Of a stretch of DNA of 64,000 nt, positions 59,444 to 64,000 are shown piece after piece. The stretch's first letter is position 1. Each line of letters opens with the position of its first letter. Source of the DNA: Sva-07 sp963741755 (GTDB lineage Bacteria; Actinomycetota; Acidimicrobiia; Acidimicrobiales; Ilumatobacteraceae); contig CAVUJG010000021.1 of NCBI GenBank assembly GCA_963741755.1, positions 62,001 through 126,000 on the forward strand, written 5' to 3'. The translations under genes and the position numbers were made by a program. The notes beneath the pieces were generated by a model. The model was not told the DNA's origin, made no database searches, and saw only the letters and a program-made list of their open reading frames with translations.

Positions 59444-60769
59444 GTGTCGTCAGCAGAACTCCCCGCGCGAGAGCGCACACCGCTGCCCGAGGGAACCATT
59501 CCCGTCGGCATCGCGCTGCTGATCGCCGGCGTCGCAACCTACGCCTTCTTCAAGGTCGGCACCGTCGCCGTCGGAGGCGCCGACGAGTTCGCACCGATCG
59601 CGTCCATGTGGTTCGCCGTGTTCGCGTTGGCGCCCGGTTTCTTCCTGCCGCTCGAACAGGAGCTCGGACGGGCACTCTCGCATCGCCGCGCAATCGGCGA
59701 CGGTGGCCAACCGGTGGTGCAGAAGGTGGTGCGCCTCGGCGCCATCCTCGTCGCACTCGTGACGGTGGTCATCATCCTGCTCAGCCCGTTCATCACGTCG
59801 TCGTACTTCGATGGCGACTGGTTCATGGTCATTGCGCTCATCACAGCGTTTGCGGCGTATGCACCTGCCCACATGACTCGGGGCATCGCCGCCGGCTCCG
59901 GCCGATTCCACGACTACGCCGTGGTGCTCGGAGCCGATGGTGTGGTGCGCATCATCCTGTGCATCGCACTGGCCGTCGTCGGCGTCACTGCTGCTGGCGC
60001 CTATGGCATGGCCGTTGCGATCGCTCCGCTGTTCGCCGTTGCCTACGTCGCACGGCGAGGTGCCTTGCACACGGATCCGGGACCGCCCGCCGAGTGGAAC
60101 GAGGTCACACCCAACCTGGGCTGGCTGCTCGTTGGCTCGGTGTGCGCCGCCACCCTGCTGAACGCCGGTCCGATCACCGCAAGCCTGCTGGCCTCCGACG
60201 ATGAGGAGGCACTGATCACGGCGTTCTCGTACGGTGTTCTGCTGTCGAGGATCCCGCTGTTCATGTTCCAGGCCGTCCAGGCAGCGCTGCTGCCGCGACT
60301 GAGCCGCCAGGCCGCACAAGGGGCCTACGCCGAGTTCCGTGCCGGCTTGAAGCGGCTGATGCTCCTCGTCCTCGCCGTTGGCGTCGTGGGCACGCTCGGG
60401 GCATTTCTCCTCGGGTCGTGGGCGCTGAAACTCGTGTACGACGCCGACCTCAGCGGCCGCACGCTGGCCATGCTGACACTGAGTAGTGCCGTGTACATGT
60501 TGGCGCTCGCAACAGCGCAAGCTGTGATCGCGCTGCAGGGCCACTCTCTCGTTGCCATCGGATGGGTGCTCGGCCTGGCATCGTTCGTGCTCACCACCTG
60601 GTTGTGGAGCGGCGAAGTGTTCCGACGAATCGAGGTCGGCCTGGTCGTGTCGTCGCTCGTTGCGCTGGCAGCGTTCGGCCTGGGTTTGCACCACCGGCTG
60701 AGGGTCGGCGCGATGCCGACGCAGTCGTCGATGATGGACGCCATCACCGACATGCCCTTCGAGTCGTAA
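59444..60769 (+). CDS. Polysaccharide-type flippase (MATE/MurJ/Wzx-like membrane protein)
   Basis: The 441-residue protein has about 12 membrane helices, for example VGIALLIAGVATYAFFKVGTV, LGAILVALVTVVIILLSPF, VLGADGVVRIILCIALAVVGV and RLMLLVLAVGVVGTLGAFLLGSW. The motif PLEQELGRALSHRRA near residue 65 resembles the lateral gate region of polysaccharide exporters. It probably flips a lipid-linked sugar across the membrane for the GT2 and GT4 proteins nearby. The start is GTG 59444; TAGGAT 9 bases upstream could be its promoter. It is convergent with gmd. Confidence 0.75.
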   Translation: MSSAELPARERTPLPEGTIPVGIALLIAGVATYAFFKVGTVAVGGADEFAPIASMWFAVFALAPGFFLPLEQELGRALSHRRAIGDGGQPVVQKVVRLGAILVALVTVVIILLSPFITSSYFDGDWFMVIALITAFAAYAPAHMTRGIAAGSGRFHDYAVVLGADGVVRIILCIALAVVGVTAAGAYGMAVAIAPLFAVAYVARRGALHTDPGPPAEWNEVTPNLGWLLVGSVCAATLLNAGPITASLLASDDEEALITAFSYGVLLSRIPLFMFQAVQAALLPRLSRQAAQGAYAEFRAGLKRLMLLVLAVGVVGTLGAFLLGSWALKLVYDADLSGRTLAMLTLSSAVYMLALATAQAVIALQGHSLVAIGWVLGLASFVLTTWLWSGEVFRRIEVGLVVSSLVALAAFGLGLHHRLRVGAMPTQSSMMDAITDMPFES

Positions 60770-60794
60770 GAGTTTCCCTCGCCGGCGTTGCCGG

Positions 60795-61795
60795 TCAGCT
60801 GGGCAGTTCGATGCCGGCTTTGGTGGCTTCGCGTTGCAGGTCGTGGGCGACCATCATCTTCACCAGCGCCGGGAAGTCGACTTCGGGTTCCCAACCCAGC
60901 TGCGTGCGCGCCTTCGACGCATCGCCGATCAACAGGTCGACCTCGGCGGGACGCAGGAACTTGGGGTCCTGGCGCACGTAGTCGGCCCAGTTCTCGATAC
61001 CGACCTCGCCGAACGCCCGACGCACCAGGTCCTCGATCGAATGCGTCTGACCCGTCGCCAACACATAATCATCGGGTTGATCCTGCTGCAGCATCAACCA
61101 CATGCCCTTGACGTAATCGCCGGCGTAACCCCAGTCACGCTTCGAATCGAGGTTGCCGAGCACGACCTCGTCCTGCAAACCCAACTTGATCCGAGCCACC
61201 GCGTTCGTCACCTTGCGCGTCACGAACTCCAACCCCCGCCTGCGGGCCTTCATGATTGAACAGAATCCCCGAGCTGGCGTGCAGCCCGTAGGACTCGCGA
61301 TAGTTCACCACGATGTCATGGCCGAACACCTTCGCACACCCATACGGCTGAACGAGGATGGAACGGTGTCAACTCGGTCTGCGGGGTCTCACGAACCTGC
61401 CCGAACATCTCCGACGATGACGCCTGATAGAAGCGGATCGGATTGTTCTGCGACCCGCCCACCATCCGGACCGCTTCCAACATGCGCAACACACCCAACC
61501 CGGTGATGTTCGCCGTCAACTCGGCCTGCGAAAAGCTCAACGCCACAAAGCTGATCGCACCCAGGTTGTACACCTCGTCGGGCTGACACGCCTCCATCGC
61601 CGACACGATCGACGGCAAATCAGCCAGATCCCCCGACACGAACTCGACGAACGGCAACTCGTGCTGCAACGCCTCGACACGCGGATTGTTCTGGCCTTTC
61701 ACCATCCCGAACACGTGATAACCCTGACCATGCAGGAACTCGGCCAAATGCTGACCATCCTGGCCAGTGATCCCGGTGACAAACGCTGTAGGCAT
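60795..61795 (-). CDS. gmd: GDP-mannose 4,6-dehydratase, two frame breaks
   Basis: The enzyme converts GDP-mannose to GDP-4-keto-6-deoxymannose for deoxysugar donors. From ATG 61795 the NADP loop VTGITGQDGQHLAEFL, DLADLPSIVSAMEACQPDEVYNLGA and YQASSSEMFGQVRETPQTELTPFHPRS are seen. A one-base break (61349 region) then hides the catalytic Y-x-x-x-K (SPYGCAKVFGHD), which appears in the +1 frame, followed by YRESYGLHASSGILFNHE. A second break (61249-61250) leads to RRRGLEFVTRKVTNAVARIKLG and DSKRDWGYAGDYVKGMW. Removing the two bases gives 332 residues, the normal length. manB upstream supplies the substrate pathway. Confidence 0.92.
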
Positions 61796-61851
61796 GAGGC
61801 GGGGGAGTCTACGGCTCACTTCGCAGACGCGCGGATACGATCGGCGGCCGC

Positions 61852-62940
61852 ATGCTACGTGTGGCGATCGATGTCGGGCCGACCCACGGCAGGCGAACGG
61901 GTATCGGTAATGCCGTTGCCTGGACGGTCGATGCGTTGGCCGAACGCGATGAGCTCGAGCTTCGACGGTATGTCACGAGCGCCAGGGCGCGGCTGCGTGG
62001 CTCCGAGCGGCGGATCCCGATGCCGGCAGCGGTGGCGCTGCGACTCTGGGCTCACCGATCGGCACCAATGGACCGATGGCTGGGTCGCCCCGACGTGGTG
62101 CACGGCACGAACTACGTGGTGCCGCCGGCCACCTGCGCTCGGGTGGTATCGGTGTACGACTGCTGGTTCCTCGAGCATCCCGAGGATGCGGAACCCGACG
62201 TGGCGCTCGCCGCGGCCGTGCTGCGCCGCGCCGTCGCCGATGGAGCACACGTCGTGACGAGCTCGGACGCGACCACTCGCCGTGTGCGCGAACTGCTCGG
62301 TACCGAACGCGTCCGCACGATCCTGCTCGGTGCGCCACCGCCCGTCGTCCTCGACCCCGTGGACGACGCTCCCGCCGGGTTGCCGCAACTGTCCGAGTTC
62401 ATCCTTGCGCTCGGCACGATCGAGCGACGCAAGAATCTGCCGACGCTGGTCGACGCATTCGGCCGGCTCGCTCGCGAACAGCCGAACGTGCGGCTCGTCA
62501 TCGCCGGGGCGGCGGGCAACGATGTCGCCGCCGTCGACCGGGCCATCGCCCGCCTCGCACCGGAGATCGCCGAGCGCGTCGTGCGAACGGGCATCGTCGA
62601 TCACGCAACGAAGCGCTGGCTGCTCACGCACGCACGTGCACTCGTGTACCCGTCGCTCGACGAAGGGTTCGGGTTCCCGATCCTCGAAGCGCAGCAGGCC
62701 GGTACGCCGGTGGTCGCAAGCACCGCCGGTTCGATCCCCCAGATCGCCGGCGCCGCAGCGCTGTTGAGTCCGGCACGCGACGTCGAGGCACTCGCTGCGA
62801 ATCTCTACTGGATCGTGAGCAACGACGAGATGCACGCGAAGCTCATCCGGCGCGGCCACGCCAATGTGGCGCGGTTCTCGTGGGCCTCGACCGCAGCCCA
62901 CTATCACGCGATGTACCAGGAACTGGCCAACCATGAGTGA
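61852..62940 (+). CDS. Family 4 (GT-B) glycosyltransferase
   Basis: The 362-residue protein has an N-terminal acceptor domain (VGPTHGRRTGIGNAVAWTVDAL) and a C-terminal GT-B domain with FILALGTIERRKNLPTLVDAFG near residue 180, then LVYPSLDEGFGFPILEAQQAGTPVVASTAGSIPQIAG, the E-x7-E nucleotide-sugar motif. It likely transfers mannose or a deoxymannose to a lipid-linked intermediate made by the neighbours. Its stop overlaps the cofD start by 8 bases. It is divergent from gmd, with 56 bases between starts. Confidence 0.87.
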   Translation: MLRVAIDVGPTHGRRTGIGNAVAWTVDALAERDELELRRYVTSARARLRGSERRIPMPAAVALRLWAHRSAPMDRWLGRPDVVHGTNYVVPPATCARVVSVYDCWFLEHPEDAEPDVALAAAVLRRAVADGAHVVTSSDATTRRVRELLGTERVRTILLGAPPPVVLDPVDDAPAGLPQLSEFILALGTIERRKNLPTLVDAFGRLAREQPNVRLVIAGAAGNDVAAVDRAIARLAPEIAERVVRTGIVDHATKRWLLTHARALVYPSLDEGFGFPILEAQQAGTPVVASTAGSIPQIAGAAALLSPARDVEALAANLYWIVSNDEMHAKLIRRGHANVARFSWASTAAHYHAMYQELANHE

Positions 62941-63916
62941 GCCACGATCGGTCTGCGTCGTTTCCGGAGGAGTCGGCGCCGCCCGATTCCTGCGAGGTGT
63001 GATCGCCGCCGTCGACGACCCTGCGTCGATCACCGCCGTGGTCAACACCGGCGACGACTGCTCGCTGCACGGACTGTCGATCTCGCCCGATCTCGACACC
63101 ATCGTCTACACGCTCGCCGGGGCCATCGATCCGGAACGGGGATGGGGACTCGTCGACGAGACCTGGCGGGCAATGGAGTCGCTGGAACGCTTCGAGTCGG
63201 TCCGACCGGCGGGTTCGATGGCGGCGCCGCGGTGGTTCAACCTGGGAGATCGTGATCTCGCCACCCACTTCTACCGGACCGCTCGTCTCGCCGAGGGGGC
63301 GACGCTGACCGAGGTGACCGACGAGATCCGGCGCGCCTGGAACGTCCCGATCAGCGTGGTGCCGATGTCGGACGACCGCATCTCCACGTTGGTGACGATC
63401 GATCCCGACAGCGACGCCCTCGAGCACGGCCAGGAGATCTCGTTCCAGGACTACTTCGTTCGTCTTCGCCACAGTGTCCCGGTCAGCTCGATCCGCTTCG
63501 ACGGGTCGGCTCAGTTGACCAGCCCGGCGAGGTCGGCGCTGGCCGACTCGTCGTGCATCGTGATCGCTCCGTCGAACCCGCTGGTCTCGATCGGTCCGAT
63601 CCGCTCACTTCCTGGCGTCGACGACCTGTTGGCCGCTCGCCGCAGCGACGTGGTGGCGATCTCGCCGATCGTGGGTGGCGCCGCGATCAAGGGCCCGGCG
63701 GACCGCATGCTCGTCGAACTCGGTCACGAGCCGAGCGTCGTCGGCGTCGCCGAGCTGTACGCGCCGATCGCCTCGACGCTGGTGATCGACACGGTCGATG
63801 CGCATCATGCAGACGCCGTCGCCGCAACCGGGATGCGGTGCGTGGTGACCGCCACGGTCATGTCGACGCCTGCCATTGCTCGGCAGTTGGCCATCGACAC
63901 CCTCGGCGCCGTGTGA
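62933..63916 (+). CDS. cofD: 2-phospho-L-lactate transferase / F420-0 synthase (CofD, FbiA)
   Basis: The 327-residue protein begins SEPRSVCVVSGGVGAARFLRGVIAAV and carries AVVNTGDDCSLHGLSISPDLDTIVYTLAG, NLGDRDLATHFYRTARLAEG, VPMSDDRISTLVTID and IVIAPSNPLVSIGPIRSLPG, all diagnostic of CofD. It joins the lactyl (or phosphoenolpyruvyl) nucleotide to Fo to make F420-0 or its dehydro form; CofE at 19 kb adds glutamate. The ATG lies inside the last codons of the GT4 gene, so translation is coupled. Confidence 0.95.
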   Translation: MSEPRSVCVVSGGVGAARFLRGVIAAVDDPASITAVVNTGDDCSLHGLSISPDLDTIVYTLAGAIDPERGWGLVDETWRAMESLERFESVRPAGSMAAPRWFNLGDRDLATHFYRTARLAEGATLTEVTDEIRRAWNVPISVVPMSDDRISTLVTIDPDSDALEHGQEISFQDYFVRLRHSVPVSSIRFDGSAQLTSPARSALADSSCIVIAPSNPLVSIGPIRSLPGVDDLLAARRSDVVAISPIVGGAAIKGPADRMLVELGHEPSVVGVAELYAPIASTLVIDTVDAHHADAVAATGMRCVVTATVMSTPAIARQLAIDTLGAV

Positions 63917-63919
63917 CGG

Positions 63920-64000
63920 TCACTCGACGAGGCGGGCAAGCCCCTCGTCGACACTCGTCCACGGCGACCACCCGAGGTGGATCCGGGCGCGCACCGGCGA
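63920..64000 (-). CDS. NDP-sugar epimerase/dehydratase-type protein, C-terminus only
   Basis: Only the last 26 codons are in the window: RARIHLGWSPWTSVDEGLARLVE before TGA. This end motif (L-G-W-x-P-x-T-S-x-x-E-G-L) is typical of extended short-chain dehydrogenase/epimerases acting on nucleotide sugars. It is convergent with cofD, 3 bases apart. It probably belongs to the deoxysugar set with gmd. Confidence 0.6.
   Translation of the reverse strand, partial: SPVRARIHLGWSPWTSVDEGLARLVE

Noticed and set aside
60770..60794. Terminator between the flippase and gmd
   Set aside because: Only a weak GCCGGC/GCCGGT pairing is seen, with no T run.

Overview
This is a high-GC actinobacterial chromosome segment. 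Gene content and style point to the class Acidimicrobiia, with an Ilumatobacter-like relative as the best guess. That guess rests on coenzyme F420 genes, an SCO6745-family protein, DUF3499, DUF5719, surface repeats of the LLDTR type and many leaderless starts. It was not tested by any search. There is no rRNA, recognisable tRNA, CRISPR array, phage or insertion sequence. Genes are tightly packed. No gene-free stretch exceeds about 215 bases; the largest gaps (8283-8482, 33494-33684, 48859-49071, 52825-53010, 27060-27228) hold promoters, operators or palindromic repeats described below.

Layout. 1-27 kb is mostly catabolism and housekeeping: a DapA-superfamily lyase/synthase (partial), a DUF2264 protein, a 2-hydroxyacid dehydrogenase, two acyl-CoA dehydrogenases, a PPOX-type F420 oxidoreductase, a DUF1704 metallopeptidase-like protein, a short hibernation-factor-like protein, an antitoxin/PIN-toxin pair, a histone-deacetylase-fold hydrolase, a GNAT/acyl-CoA-synthetase fusion, an M20 peptidase, cofE (F420), menB (menaquinone), a TrmH-type methyltransferase, purU, an ABC exporter, a truncated globin and an enoyl-CoA hydratase. 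27-34 kb is a cell-division, translation and secretion block (ftsX, ftsE, prfB, secA, comF). 34-40.5 kb is an Opp-type peptide ABC transporter (oppD-F-A-B-C in transcription order). 40.6-64 kb has ahcY, a surface repeat protein, a Trm112-like protein, manB, large membrane proteins, a CPBP protease, DUF3499, ftsH, an HNH/DUF222 protein, a CDF metal transporter, a thioredoxin-like protein, DUF5719, a GT2-membrane fusion, a flippase, GDP-mannose dehydratase, a GT4 glycosyltransferase, cofD and an NDP-sugar epimerase. From memory, the ahcY / manB / DUF3499 / DUF5719 / glycosyltransferase / cofD neighbourhood resembles the sahH-manB-whiB2-fbiA-fbiB-wbbL1 region of mycobacteria. Together it looks like envelope glycan and F420 biosynthesis.

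Two general points matter to a user. First, eight genes (vapC-like, beta-lactamase-like, secA, surface repeat protein, HNH, GT2 fusion twice, a small protein, gmd twice) have ten frame breaks, and each break is repaired by removing exactly one base. Essential secA is among them, so I read these as probable sequencing or assembly insertions rather than real decay. Second, many genes look leaderless, with a TAnnnT box ending 6-7 bases before the start codon.

The most unusual signals are non-coding: a 27-bp promoter shared by comF and the HNH gene; hairpin doublets with a 61-bp period at two loci; a family of TCAGACC-centred palindromes; and stop codons that double as the -10 box of the next gene.
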